Below, one piece after another: positions 6,720 through 14,947 of a DNA stretch of 18,002 nt. This stretch comes from Bacillota bacterium (GTDB lineage Bacteria > Bacillota > Clostridia > Oscillospirales > Ruminococcaceae): contig JAEWWW010000100.1 of the NCBI GenBank assembly GCA_023396215.1, forward strand, positions 1 through 18,002, read 5' to 3'. A program made the translations under genes and the position numbers. Positions within the stretch are counted from its first letter, which is position 1. Each line of letters starts with the position of its first letter. Under the pieces are notes generated by a model. That model ran no database searches and was not told the origin of the DNA. It worked only from the letters and a program-made list of their open reading frames with translations.

Positions 6720-9038
6720 TTACTCCCTTATGCCTTCGATGATTCTAATCTCTTTCGTCTGAGCAGTTCCAATCAGGGCCGCGGCCAGTGTTACAGCAAT
6801 CAATGCCAACGGGCATAATAAATAGGACACCACGGGGTTTACTGTAAACCGGAAGGATGCAACCCCAAGCGAGGAGATGACCAGCCCTGCCAAACGCCCG
6901 CCCAAGATACTGGCCAGCACCGCCCCTGAAAGGACGGCGATTGTGAGTACGAACAAAGAGCGAACCAGATATTGCGCCCGGATATCCCTGCCGGTAAAGC
7001 CAAGCGCCTTCATAACGGCAATGGCGTACCGGTCTTTGGCCAGCAGCATCTTCATAAACAGCAGAACCACCAGAACGGTGACAGCGAGGGCTACCGCCAC
7101 CGCAACGCGGGCTGCGATGCCGATTGCCCGGATGCTACTGCCAAAGGTCTGCTCCATATACTCCGCGATGTTGGAAACCTTGGCGAACCCAAACCGCTGT
7201 GCATACTCGGCGGCCTTGGCATCGATACGGGCCCCACCGGCAAGGTTGGCGCTGATGATGCACCACATGACCTCCGCCCCGTCGTCCGAGAAAGCGGCCT
7301 TGGCCGTCTTGCCGCCATTGGTTACATCGGAGTAGATACCGCATACCGTCAGGTGTTTTGTTCCCTGCGAAGTCACAACAGAAATGGTGTCGCCAACTGC
7401 TTTTTTCAGTTCATCCGCATTGATGGAGGAAAGGGCGATTTCATCCTCCAAAACAGGAGCCGTACCGTTTACATACTCGATGGGGAAAACGGTATGGTCG
7501 CCCAGCTCCACCCTCAACCGTTCCTGCATGCCGTCCTGCGTCTGTACTGTGAACGCCTTTGTGGTGAGAACGGCATATTGCCCGATGGCAGCATCCTGCT
7601 CCATTGCCTGTGCGATTTGAACCGCCTTGCCGGGAATATCGTCGGTCTGTTGAATGTCGATGCGCATATCAGACTGGCCGATGCCCATATAGCGGACGAA
7701 GCCGTCGGTGGATATGGTGTTATACAGGTTCTGCGGAACAATCAGGATAAAGGCGGCCAATACCAGCACCGCAAGCATGGTGGCATACAGCTTTTTTCTG
7801 GATAGCACGTCTTTAACGCCGAGAAAAACATTGGTGGAGGGGAAGGTGCGCCCACTCAGGTTCAGCCCTTTTGCCCCGGACATCTTTTCCTGTGAAGCGC
7901 CATACCGCAGAGCGGAGGCAGCGGATATCTTGCGAAAGCGCCTTAATACCACACTGACATTAGCGGCAATGGCGAAAAAGACCGCCAGCGCCCCGGCAAA
8001 GCCAAGCATCAGGGAAAGGTTATGCCTTCCGCTTTCCCCCATATACAGGCGGATATTTTCCAGGAGCGCACCCCGGAATACAAAGGCCAGGCCGAACCCC
8101 AACAGGCAGCCAATCGCCGCAATCGCCGCATATTTTGCGAGATACAACCGCTTGATATCCAACACCCGCAGCCCGATGGCCTTCATTACGCCAATCTCCC
8201 GGTAATCATCCTCAATCTTTGCAAGCAGCGTGAAACGGATGCATAGAAAGGCGATGGCGATCGCCAGCAGGCTGACCAGCAGTATTACGCCAATCATCAA
8301 CCCGTCGGAAAGCGCATTCATCAGCCTGAACAGGGGATAGGTAACGCTGGGTCCGTTGGCCGGCAGGCCGGACGAAAGGTATGCATTCTCAAACGCGCCC
8401 AAAAGCTCTATGTCGTATAGCCGAAACTCAATCAGGTATTCGACGCTGCCATACTGCCGCAGAGCTTCAAAGTCGTTATCACTGACCAAAAAACGTTTGG
8501 AGGACGCCAACGACGCGTTCATCTGAGAATCCCGTAAAAAACCGGCCACCGTGAGGGGATGGCCATGCAGGTTGAGGATGTCTCCAATTTCGACAAATCC
8601 ATCCTTCCAATACGCAATGGGCAGATAAACCTCTCGGTCGGCGGGGTGTATAATCTCCCCATCCAAGTCCAGCAGATAATCGAAGGATGCGCTTTGAACA
8701 GAAAAACCGTTATCCTGTACGCTTGACGCAAGGGTTTTCCCCGAAACCTCAATCTGTGCCCCGTCAATATTGAGAAACTCCAGTATTTGATATGCCTCCA
8801 CATCGGCCTGCCCTTTTGCAAAAGCGTCCACAGCATCCGCATCCAGCTCACCGGCATGCATCTGGAGAAAGTGGGGTGTTTTTGCCTGCTCCATGAGTGT
8901 GTCGATGGCGCCGGCGAGGTTGATAATCAGGATTGCCGCCAGCGAGACCAGCATAGCCGCAGCAGCCACAAAGGCGATGGTTGTGGCGGTAATCAGCTTG
9001 TTTCTGCTGATGTCATTTTTGACTATTCTATAATACAT
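6720..9038 (-). CDS. FtsX-like ABC transporter permease (two MacB/FtsX domains)
   Basis: A 772-residue membrane subunit with the duplicated FtsX layout: an N-terminal helix (about 20-43), a large extracellular domain, three helices (about 243-270, 302-325, 343-366) carrying EIGVMKAIGL at 281-290, a fifth helix (about 417-435), a second extracellular domain, and three final helices (about 640-665, 693-715, 735-757) with the matching AIAVMKALGF at 672-681. This architecture belongs to mechanotransmission-type ABC systems that expel peptides or lipoproteins rather than taking up solutes. Its ATG lies inside the 3' end of the MFS gene (11-nt overlap), with GAGAGGT upstream, so it is translationally coupled. 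Partner ATPase follows 3 nt later. Confidence 0.92.
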   Translation of the reverse strand: MYYRIVKNDISRNKLITATTIAFVAAAAMLVSLAAILIINLAGAIDTLMEQAKTPHFLQMHAGELDADAVDAFAKGQADVEAYQILEFLNIDGAQIEVSGKTLASSVQDNGFSVQSASFDYLLDLDGEIIHPADREVYLPIAYWKDGFVEIGDILNLHGHPLTVAGFLRDSQMNASLASSKRFLVSDNDFEALRQYGSVEYLIEFRLYDIELLGAFENAYLSSGLPANGPSVTYPLFRLMNALSDGLMIGVILLVSLLAIAIAFLCIRFTLLAKIEDDYREIGVMKAIGLRVLDIKRLYLAKYAAIAAIGCLLGFGLAFVFRGALLENIRLYMGESGRHNLSLMLGFAGALAVFFAIAANVSVVLRRFRKISAASALRYGASQEKMSGAKGLNLSGRTFPSTNVFLGVKDVLSRKKLYATMLAVLVLAAFILIVPQNLYNTISTDGFVRYMGIGQSDMRIDIQQTDDIPGKAVQIAQAMEQDAAIGQYAVLTTKAFTVQTQDGMQERLRVELGDHTVFPIEYVNGTAPVLEDEIALSSINADELKKAVGDTISVVTSQGTKHLTVCGIYSDVTNGGKTAKAAFSDDGAEVMWCIISANLAGGARIDAKAAEYAQRFGFAKVSNIAEYMEQTFGSSIRAIGIAARVAVAVALAVTVLVVLLFMKMLLAKDRYAIAVMKALGFTGRDIRAQYLVRSLFVLTIAVLSGAVLASILGGRLAGLVISSLGVASFRFTVNPVVSYLLCPLALIAVTLAAALIGTAQTKEIRIIEGIRE

Positions 9039-10320
9039 CGGGCACCTCTCTGTCTAATGAGCGAATGTCTTTTGAATGGTACACGGCAATTGCGGTAGCA
9101 CACAGCAGTAGTCCCGCCACCACAATCAACAGCCCTATCCCCCTGCCGCTGCCGGTTCCCGTGATTTTACCGAGGCTGTTGGCCAGTATGCCGCCATCCA
9201 GCAGCAGCGGGGTAAACAGGTGGTCGGCCAGCAAGCCCGAAGAAGCATACGCGGCGATATATCCCAGCTGAGAAATCACACCGATTAACCCCCATGCCCG
9301 CCCTTGAAACGCGTTTTCAATGTTGGTGCGCAGCAGATAATCCAGGCTTGCGTTTGCAACCGGCAGCATGGAGAAAAACAAAAACCCCGAAACCCCGATT
9401 AATATCACGCTTTCGCGCAGCCCAAACCCCGCCATAAATAACCCAGCCAAAAACAGCGAACCCGACAGGTGCTTTGTATAACTGCCTTTGATGGGGACGA
9501 TGCCCAGCAAAATGCTGGTGACCAGCAGGCCGGAGGCCGTGATTGTCTCGACCGTTCCAAGCACGGCACTATTGGAAAAGGAAAGCATGAGCGGCCCCGC
9601 CAGCGTCTGGATAAAGCCGAGGCAAAAGGTGATGGCTGTTCCCATCCATACCAGCGTCAGCACGCCCTTATTCTGCGTAAGCACATGCCACCCGTCTTTG
9701 AACGCCCGCGACAGGGAGGCCTCATGCCCGGTTTTTTGCGCGGCAAGCCCGCGCCGGACGACCAAGGTAGCAAGAACGGTGACAATCAGGGTGCCAATGT
9801 CAATCACCAGCAGCAGCCTGATGTCCCAAACCGACAGCAGGGCCCCCGCGAGCACAGGGGAGATTAAATATTTTGCTGAACCGGATATCTGCACCAACCC
9901 GCTCGCTTTGGTGTATTGCTCTTTTGTGAGCAGGTCGGTTATTGTGGCCTTGTAAGCAGGCTCCAGCAGGGAGGAAAAAACCGACGAGATGGTCACGCCG
10001 ATACAAATCTGCCACAGAGCTGCACGGCCATCCATCAGGCAGATAAAGATAAACACCAACCCGATAGCCGAAAGGCCGTCCCCCAGCACCATGAGCAGCC
10101 GCCTGTCGTACCGGTCTGCCAGCACTCCGGCGAAAGCGCTCAGCAAAATGGTGGGTAAAAAACCAAGCAGCAGCACCAGCGCCGTGGCGGCTGCCTTTCC
10201 TGTTTGCTCAAAAACATAAACGCCAAGCCCGAAGGAGGTCAGCCCACTGCCAATGGCGGATATAAACCCGCCCGACCATAGAAGCAGAAATTTCCCAAAG
10301 GATTTGTCGGGATGAATCAT
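9028..10320 (-). CDS. MFS transporter, MefA/enterobactin-exporter-like (MFS_3 type)
   Basis: A 430-residue major facilitator protein of about 12 helices, likely a proton-driven exporter in the cytoplasmic membrane. The conserved loop between helices 2 and 3 reads GVLADRYDRR (65-74), the motif A form usual in macrolide-efflux-like (MefA) proteins; the later ADHLFTP and LGKITGTGSGRGIGLL stretches also resemble that group. Its ATG overlaps the TetR gene stop as ATGA, and its own end overlaps the permease start by 11 nt, so all four genes of the operon are tightly coupled. A drug or siderophore-like compound is the expected cargo, but nothing here fixes it. Pairing an MFS pump with an FtsX-type ABC exporter in one operon suggests both act on the same stress. 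Confidence 0.92.
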   Translation of the reverse strand: MIHPDKSFGKFLLLWSGGFISAIGSGLTSFGLGVYVFEQTGKAAATALVLLLGFLPTILLSAFAGVLADRYDRRLLMVLGDGLSAIGLVFIFICLMDGRAALWQICIGVTISSVFSSLLEPAYKATITDLLTKEQYTKASGLVQISGSAKYLISPVLAGALLSVWDIRLLLVIDIGTLIVTVLATLVVRRGLAAQKTGHEASLSRAFKDGWHVLTQNKGVLTLVWMGTAITFCLGFIQTLAGPLMLSFSNSAVLGTVETITASGLLVTSILLGIVPIKGSYTKHLSGSLFLAGLFMAGFGLRESVILIGVSGFLFFSMLPVANASLDYLLRTNIENAFQGRAWGLIGVISQLGYIAAYASSGLLADHLFTPLLLDGGILANSLGKITGTGSGRGIGLLIVVAGLLLCATAIAVYHSKDIRSLDREVPDVL

Positions 10321-10964
10321 AGGTTGTCGCCTCTTTCGCCAAACATCTGCATCATCTGCGCAGAGAGGCTGCCATTTTCCACGCCGACCAATCGCTCCAT
10401 ATTGTACAAAAATGCCTGCATACGGGATACGCGTTCTTCGGGTTTCAGCGAAACCACATCGTCGTCATCAAACACAAGGGTTACATAGGCCATTGCCATC
10501 TCCATGCATTCATAGGGGTAGGGCGTGTGGAAAAGCCCCTGCTCAATACCCTCTTGGATGAGATCTGCCAGTATGGGGGTAACGCCTCTGATCATTTCCT
10601 TCTGAACCTTTTGGTGCATCAGCGCGTTTTGCGGCTTGTGCATATGCTCCAGCATCTGCTCTCCGTCCTGTTTTTCAACATTTAGCGACAGCACTACCCG
10701 TATCATTCTATCCGGTACGGCGAGGCTTTTATCGGCGGCGGCGCTGCTTGCCGCCGACAGCATATGGGCAGTTTGGCGCTCAATCAGCGCATCCATGATG
10801 TCCTCTTTGGATTTGAAATGATAATACAATGTTCCGCGCGCAATACCCGCCTTCTCAAGAATTTCGTTTGTACTGGTGTTATCAAACCCCTTTTGAACAA
10901 AAAGCGCTCCGGCGGCATCCAAAATCTCATTGCGGCGCACTTCCGGCTCTTTGATAATTCGCAT
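10317..10964 (-). CDS. TetR/AcrR-family transcriptional regulator
   Basis: A 215-residue one-component repressor. The N-terminus has the standard TetR helix-turn-helix: RRNEILDAAGALFVQKGFDN, then TSTNEILEKAGIARGTLYYHF (about 31-50); the C-terminal two thirds are a variable ligand-binding and dimer domain. The start chosen is the ATG at 10964 with AAGGAG 10 nt upstream. An upstream in-frame ATG at 11045 would add 27 residues but lies on the far side of the promoter and operator, so it is rejected. It is the first gene of the operon it probably controls, through the 29-bp palindrome on its promoter. Ligand binding should release repression and turn on both exporters (family knowledge applied here by inference). 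Confidence 0.93.
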   Translation of the reverse strand: MRIIKEPEVRRNEILDAAGALFVQKGFDNTSTNEILEKAGIARGTLYYHFKSKEDIMDALIERQTAHMLSAASSAAADKSLAVPDRMIRVVLSLNVEKQDGEQMLEHMHKPQNALMHQKVQKEMIRGVTPILADLIQEGIEQGLFHTPYPYECMEMAMAYVTLVFDDDDVVSLKPEERVSRMQAFLYNMERLVGVENGSLSAQMMQMFGERGDNL

Positions 10965-10978
10965 AGATATCCACTCCT

Positions 10979-11032
10979 TTTTATAGACCGACTGTCTGTC
11001 TATAAAATAACATTGATTTCTTTCCCTGTCAA
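10979..11032 (-). promoter_or_regulatory. Promoter and TetR operator of the exporter operon
   Basis: Minus-strand -35 TTGACA (11032-11027) is a perfect consensus; a 17-nt spacer leads to -10 TATTTT (11009-11004). A palindrome with 14-nt arms around a single central base (10979-11007, one mismatch; core TAGACCGAC T GTCTGTCTA) covers the -10 and the transcription start and ends just before the AAGGAG ribosome site. TetR-family operators of this size and layout are common, so autoregulation is the natural reading. Confidence 0.75.
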
Positions 11033-11169
11033 TATCCATTTTCATAAAATAAAAAACATGACGGTCAAACGGCCGCCATGCGGGCCTTAATACTTGTTTC
11101 CTCTATGGGGCGGCAGGGTTCCTACCGTATGCCGAGGGCGCAAAGTAAGCGGATAACCCGCCCGCAGGC

Positions 11170-11223
11170 GGTCTGACAAATAGAAACGCCAGCCTTTCGA
11201 CTGGCGTTTCTATTTGTCAGACC
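11170..11223 (-). terminator. Long perfect hairpin (23-bp arms), probable bidirectional terminator
   Basis: Two perfectly complementary 23-nt arms (11170-11192 and 11201-11223) enclose an 8-nt loop. The inner part is GC-rich (CGCCAG/CTGGCG), flanked by AAATAGAAA on one side and TTTCTATTT on the other, the usual pattern of bidirectional intrinsic terminators. Five more base pairs beyond the A/T tracts (GGTCTGAC side) are unusual. It lies between the second MFS gene and the TetR promoter, directly after the tRNA-like remnant. Confidence 0.65.
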
Positions 11224-11225
11224 CA

Positions 11226-11294
11226 AGGGGGATGGAGCCCCTGACCTCTGCATTGCGAACGCAGCGCTCTCGCAAGGTGGTCGGTTATATGCCC
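11226..11294 (-). pseudogene. Degenerate tRNA-Ala (CGC)-like remnant
   Basis: On the minus strand the sequence runs: acceptor-like GGGCATA and TA (11294-11286), a D-arm region ending GAGAGC, an anticodon stem CTGCG/TGCAG with loop TTCGCAA (anticodon CGC, alanine), variable region AGGTC, and a T-stem AGGGG/CCCCT. The D-arm no longer folds and is a few bases long. The T-loop is CTCCATC instead of the near-universal TTCRANY, and no 3' strand matching GGGCATA follows; the sequence runs straight into the long hairpin. I read this as a broken tRNA whose 3' acceptor half is gone, not a working gene. Chance resemblance is possible. Confidence 0.45.
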
Positions 11295-11384
11295 TGAAAC
11301 CCACAGGGGATAATGGAGCATATGGCCTAAAAAGATTGGTTGCCTTTTGCATCCGTTAAAATGACCAGCCTGCCGGTTGTGCGC

Positions 11385-12680
11385 CTATGGCGCCTCATGG
11401 GCGCATGATCTGAGCCCCGCGAGAAACAGCACCGAAACCAGCACGGTAAGCGCTGTAAAACAGAGCGTCGCCGCATGGAGCGCCAACCGGTCGAGCGCAG
11501 CGCCGTACAGCAGCGCGCCGAAGGGCAACCCGCCCTTGGTAATGAGCCCCACTACGGAGAATACACGTGATAAAAGCGGCTCCGGCGTCTGCTGCTGAAT
11601 CACCGTTTGCAGGGGTACATTGAGAAATATGACCGCCGCGCTGAGCATTCCCGCCACCCCGGAGAGAAGGCCGAGATAGCGGAGCGTATCGGTGCCTAAC
11701 ACGGCCAGTATATCCGGTATGACCAGGATTGTGAATAAAACCGCACTCCCCGCCAACAGGACGAGCCCCAGCTTGAGAGCGCTGCGCTCCTGTCCCGCTT
11801 TGCCAAACAGTACGCCGGTCAGGATGCCGCCCAGCAGCGCCCCCAGCATAACCACGATTTGCAGCAGTCCATATTGGGTATCGGTATAGGCAAGCCGGGT
11901 GCGGAATAACAGGGGCAGTAACACCTGAAACATCGGCATCACAAGGGCGTAGATTGCCAGCAGGAACAGGCACAGGGCTCGAATGGACGGTTTCCCCAGC
12001 ACAAACTGTCCCCCCTCCCGCAAGGCCGACAGCATCCCCTGTTTTTCCATGGCGGTATGGTGGCGGTAATGGATGAACATCTCACTGATGCCGGATAGCA
12101 GAAAAGAGACCCCGTTGATCAAAAACAGGATGGAGATTCCAAACGCGGCATAGAGCGCCGTACCAATCACCGGGCCGGCCAGTCCGGAAAGCGTCCGCAT
12201 GGAGTATAGGGCGGAGTTGGCCCGGGAAAGGTGTTCCCTGTTTACCAGCTGGGGCAGAATCCCCTTGGTGGCGGGATCGAATAGGCCATTGAGAAGCGCT
12301 ATCAGCGCCTGCGCGCAGATCATCATCCCCAGAGACATCCTGCCCATATGGGACAAAAGCGCCAGTAACAGGATAACTCCGCCGCTGAGAAGGTCGGTGA
12401 GCACCATGATGGTTTTACGGTTCCACCGGTCTCCCAGCACACCGGCCAGGGGGTAGATCAGCAGTGCCGGGACAATGGATAAAAAGGTGAACAGCCCGAC
12501 GGTAGCGGCGGAGCCGCCTGTGTCCAGGGTGTAGAGGGGGATGACAATCAGCTGGACGCGGGAGCCGGTATCCGAAACCATCCGGCCCCATAAAAGGAGC
12601 AGCAGATTTTTGCCCAGGGGATTTTGCTTCTCTTTCAGATCCGCCGTCTCTTTTTCTTTCGATTCAGAGGATTTCCACAT
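11385..12680 (-). CDS. MFS transporter (second, MFS_3 type)
   Basis: A 431-residue major facilitator protein, probably a 12-helix exporter. After a charged cytosolic N-terminus (about 22 residues rich in Lys and Glu) the first helix begins at GKNLLLLLWGRMVSDTGSRVQ; the helix 2-3 loop reads GVLGDRWNRK (80-89), the motif A form of macrolide-efflux-like proteins. The ATG at 12680 is preferred over the in-frame GTG at 12692 because GGTGA and GAGG lie 3-12 nt before it. Either start overlaps the end of the PEP-utilizing enzyme gene (17 or 29 nt), so it was second in an operon with it. Relatedness to the first MFS protein is only at family level. Because its upstream partner is truncated, whether it still has a promoter is unclear. 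Confidence 0.92.
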   Translation of the reverse strand: MWKSSESKEKETADLKEKQNPLGKNLLLLLWGRMVSDTGSRVQLIVIPLYTLDTGGSAATVGLFTFLSIVPALLIYPLAGVLGDRWNRKTIMVLTDLLSGGVILLLALLSHMGRMSLGMMICAQALIALLNGLFDPATKGILPQLVNREHLSRANSALYSMRTLSGLAGPVIGTALYAAFGISILFLINGVSFLLSGISEMFIHYRHHTAMEKQGMLSALREGGQFVLGKPSIRALCLFLLAIYALVMPMFQVLLPLLFRTRLAYTDTQYGLLQIVVMLGALLGGILTGVLFGKAGQERSALKLGLVLLAGSAVLFTILVIPDILAVLGTDTLRYLGLLSGVAGMLSAAVIFLNVPLQTVIQQQTPEPLLSRVFSVVGLITKGGLPFGALLYGAALDRLALHAATLCFTALTVLVSVLFLAGLRSCAHEAP

Positions 12681-13650
12681 AGCCCTCGTCACCGTTTATC
12701 CGAATGCGATCTCCGTCTCGAATGAGCCTGGTTGCGCCGACCACGCCGACCACGGCGGGCAGACCGTACTCCCGGGTGATGACCGCGCCGTGGGTCATCA
12801 TGCCGCCCACCTCGGTGACCAACCCCGAGATAGAGACAAACACCGGCGTCCAACTGGGGTCGGTGAAGGAGGTCACCAGAATATCGCCTTTTTCCATAAC
12901 CGCATCTTCAATGGATAGGATTACGCGGGCGCGGCCCTCGACCACCCCGGAGGAAACGCCCAAGCCGGGCAGCGCTCCGGTGGGAATATCCTTTTGATAG
13001 GCCATCTCCGGCACCTCGCCGTCCGAAAAAATGACCCGGGGCGGGGTGAGCGTGGCAAAGTGGGCATAGTCTTTTTTGCGGCGGTCTATGACGGCGTAAT
13101 CCACCCGGCCGGTTTTTACCGCCTCCCGCAGCTCTTCCAGATACAGGTAGAAGATATCGCCGGACTCCTGAAGGACGCCTTGCTCCACAAGGCGCTTTGC
13201 CTCCCGCATGAGCGCCCTCTTGTATACGTCGTAACGGCAGATCCAGAAGTATTTGGGATACTCCCGCGTGCCGACATAATTACGGAAAAAGGAGATGTAG
13301 CGGCGCAGTTTTTTTGCTTTGCGGGCGCCCAGCTTTTGCTGTGCCAGAGCCGCCAGTTCTTCTATCAGCGCCTCCATCTCCCTGCGGCCCTGTTCAAAGG
13401 AGGATTTGCCGTGCCCCTTTGGCAGAGTGCGGATGTTGGTGAGCATCGCACCCACCAGCTCGGCGGGATTTTCCCGGAAGCGGGTCTTGGAGATGTCGAT
13501 TTCACCGGTGGCCCGCATCCCGTATTGCCGCAGGAATTTCTCAAAAGCGTCCGCCACGGCTCCTCCGCCCTCCACCCGGCGCAGGTCCTCCATACGGATT
13601 CTAAACAGCTTTTCATCTGACAGGCTGCAGCAGGAAATCCTAAGGGGCAT
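12664..13650 (-). pseudogene. 5'-truncated PEP-utilizing enzyme (PEP synthase / rifampin phosphotransferase-like)
   Basis: The surviving 328 codons are the C-terminal third of a protein that is usually about 850-900 residues: the end of the central region (FLRQYGMRATGEIDISKTRFRENP split around residues 39-62) and the swivelling phosphohistidine domain (GLGVSSGVVEGRARV, then GGMMTHGAVITREYGLP with the phosphate-carrying His at about 287). The ATP-grasp domain that charges this histidine is missing. Homology stops near 13620 and the remaining codons (MPLRISCCSL) read into the phage Mor gene on the other strand, so the gene was cut there. Without an ATP-binding half it cannot run its own reaction. 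An intact ancestor next to an MFS pump would fit an antibiotic-inactivation or PEP-linked operon (inference). Confidence 0.82.
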
Positions 13651-13921
13651 AACACTGCCCGACTTGGAACAGTACGACGATGCTTATGGGCTGGCGGAGC
13701 TGGTAGGGATGGAAACCTTCATCATCATTCTGGTTCGGTTCGGCGGCGGCTCCATCTACCTCCCCAGCCTGCAGCGTATAGTCACCCCCTCAAAGCAGAG
13801 GATGATTATGAGAGACTATCGGAATGGTGCCGGCATCAAGTATCTGGCCCAGCGGTATTCACTTTCCCCGCAGTGGATATATGAAATTGTCCGCAATGCC
13901 CGGAAAAATATCAAATATTAG
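13628..13921 (+). CDS. Mor-family transcription activator-like protein, start missing
   Basis: About 97 codons resembling the Mor/C regulators of Mu-like phages and their Firmicute relatives: an N-terminal segment ITLPDLEQYDDAYGLAELVG, the middle FGGGSIYLPSLQR, and a C-terminal helix-turn-helix (IKYLAQRYSLSPQWIYEIVRN). Similarity runs to the very edge of the truncated PEP-enzyme gene, where a normal start codon is expected but absent. Options are a CTG at 13655 seven bases after AAGGGG, or a TTG at 13664; the only in-frame ATG before that lies inside antisense sequence. The gene has probably lost its first codons and ribosome site at the junction. It ends 14 nt before the next gene, which follows AGGAGG. 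Confidence 0.65.
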   Translation, partial: QQEILRGITLPDLEQYDDAYGLAELVGMETFIIILVRFGGGSIYLPSLQRIVTPSKQRMIMRDYRNGAGIKYLAQRYSLSPQWIYEIVRNARKNIKY

Positions 13922-13935
13922 GAGGAACAACCATT

Positions 13936-14463
13936 ATGGGAAGAAAAGACTTCGTATTTAAAATCGATGATAAGGAGCTTAGCAAACAGTTGGAGCGGGC
14001 CATGAAGAAAATGCCCGAGGAAGTGGCCAAGGCGGTCAATGACTGTACTCTTGACTTGGCTGAACAAAGTTCGAATAGGGCACCGGTCGAAACAGGTGAC
14101 TTGCGCGGTAACTGTGTGGCTGAGGTAAATGGCACTGTGGTTTTTGAGAATACAGAACCTACCGGGGCTAAACCTCCCGCAAAAACGCTTACCCTTGGCA
14201 AGGTCAGTTATTCGCTTCCTTACGCCCTTCGGCAGCACGAGGAACTGGGCTATGACCATAACCGTACCGATGGGGAAAGAAGAATTAAAGAGGTTGTGCG
14301 TCACACAACTGAAAACGGTAAGGTGTCCTCTTATATCGGCGCTGGGAGCGTGAATCGGGTGGCCGGTGGAGAGGCAAAGTTTCTTGAACGCCCCTTTGAG
14401 GAGCGAAAGGAAAAATACATAAATCGCTTTAAAGAAGTTATTAACAAGGTTTTCAAAAAATAG
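13936..14463 (+). CDS. Phage morphogenesis protein, HK97 gp10 / Mu gpG-like
   Basis: A 175-residue virion assembly protein. The N-terminal half is helical (LSKQLERAMKKMPEEVAKAVNDCTLDLAEQ, split around residues 13-42) and is followed by RAPVETGDLRGNC, the typical motif of the gp10-like head-tail joining family; the later YALRQHEELGYDH and AKFLERPFEER segments also fit. Such proteins complete the tail or head-tail connector. AGGAGG lies 9 nt before the start. In most tailed phages of Firmicutes this gene comes after the capsid gene; here it comes before scaffold and capsid, as gpG does in Mu. No portal or tail gene is near, so its usual partners are missing. Confidence 0.78.
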   Translation: MGRKDFVFKIDDKELSKQLERAMKKMPEEVAKAVNDCTLDLAEQSSNRAPVETGDLRGNCVAEVNGTVVFENTEPTGAKPPAKTLTLGKVSYSLPYALRQHEELGYDHNRTDGERRIKEVVRHTTENGKVSSYIGAGSVNRVAGGEAKFLERPFEERKEKYINRFKEVINKVFKK

Positions 14464-14494
14464 TCTACTCATGGACGTTAAACAGGAGGTTGCA

Positions 14495-14932
14495 ATGCAA
14501 GACAATTTTGAAAAAACCGCCGAGAGCGGGAACAAAGTCACCGATACGATTGATAGCGGGAGACAGGAACAAAAGACCTTTACGCAGGAGGATGTAAATC
14601 ACATCGTTGGAGAGCGCCTTGCTAAAGATAGAAGTCAGCGGGAGGCTGCGCTTGCAGAAAGGGAGCGTGAATTGACACGAAAAGAAATGTTGATGAACGC
14701 AAAAATAACCATGAAAGAAAAGGGCATCCCTGTGGAATTGCTGGAAGCATTGGACGCATCCAGCCCGGAAGCCCTCGAAAAAAGCTTATCTATTGTTGAA
14801 AAATTTCATAAAACCGAAGTGCCCAAAAGCAATGAGCTTCCCGGTTTAAGTGTGCCCGGTGCTGGTGGGAACCCGCCGTCTGATTTCCGAGCACCTGATC
14901 AGGATGTGCGAAGAGCTATGGGCCTAGTTTAA
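14495..14932 (+). CDS. Phage capsid scaffolding protein (DUF4355-like)
   Basis: A 145-residue, highly charged, mostly helical protein: TFTQEDVNHIVGERLAKDR followed by a coiled-coil-like REAALAERERELTRKE, then a VELLEALDASSPEALEKSL segment and a flexible Pro/Gly-rich tail. This matches scaffold proteins that guide assembly of the capsid shell and are then removed. The ATG at 14495 is chosen over the upstream ATG at 14471 because AGGAGGT sits 5 nt before it. It directly precedes the major capsid gene (15 nt gap), the standard order. No protease gene is seen nearby. Confidence 0.8.
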   Translation: MQDNFEKTAESGNKVTDTIDSGRQEQKTFTQEDVNHIVGERLAKDRSQREAALAERERELTRKEMLMNAKITMKEKGIPVELLEALDASSPEALEKSLSIVEKFHKTEVPKSNELPGLSVPGAGGNPPSDFRAPDQDVRRAMGLV

Positions 14933-14947
14933 AGGAGAGTTTATATA

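Noticed and set aside
10965..11045. 27-residue N-terminal extension of the TetR regulator
   Set aside because: It would start upstream of the promoter and operator of its own operon; the ATG at 10964 has the ribosome site.
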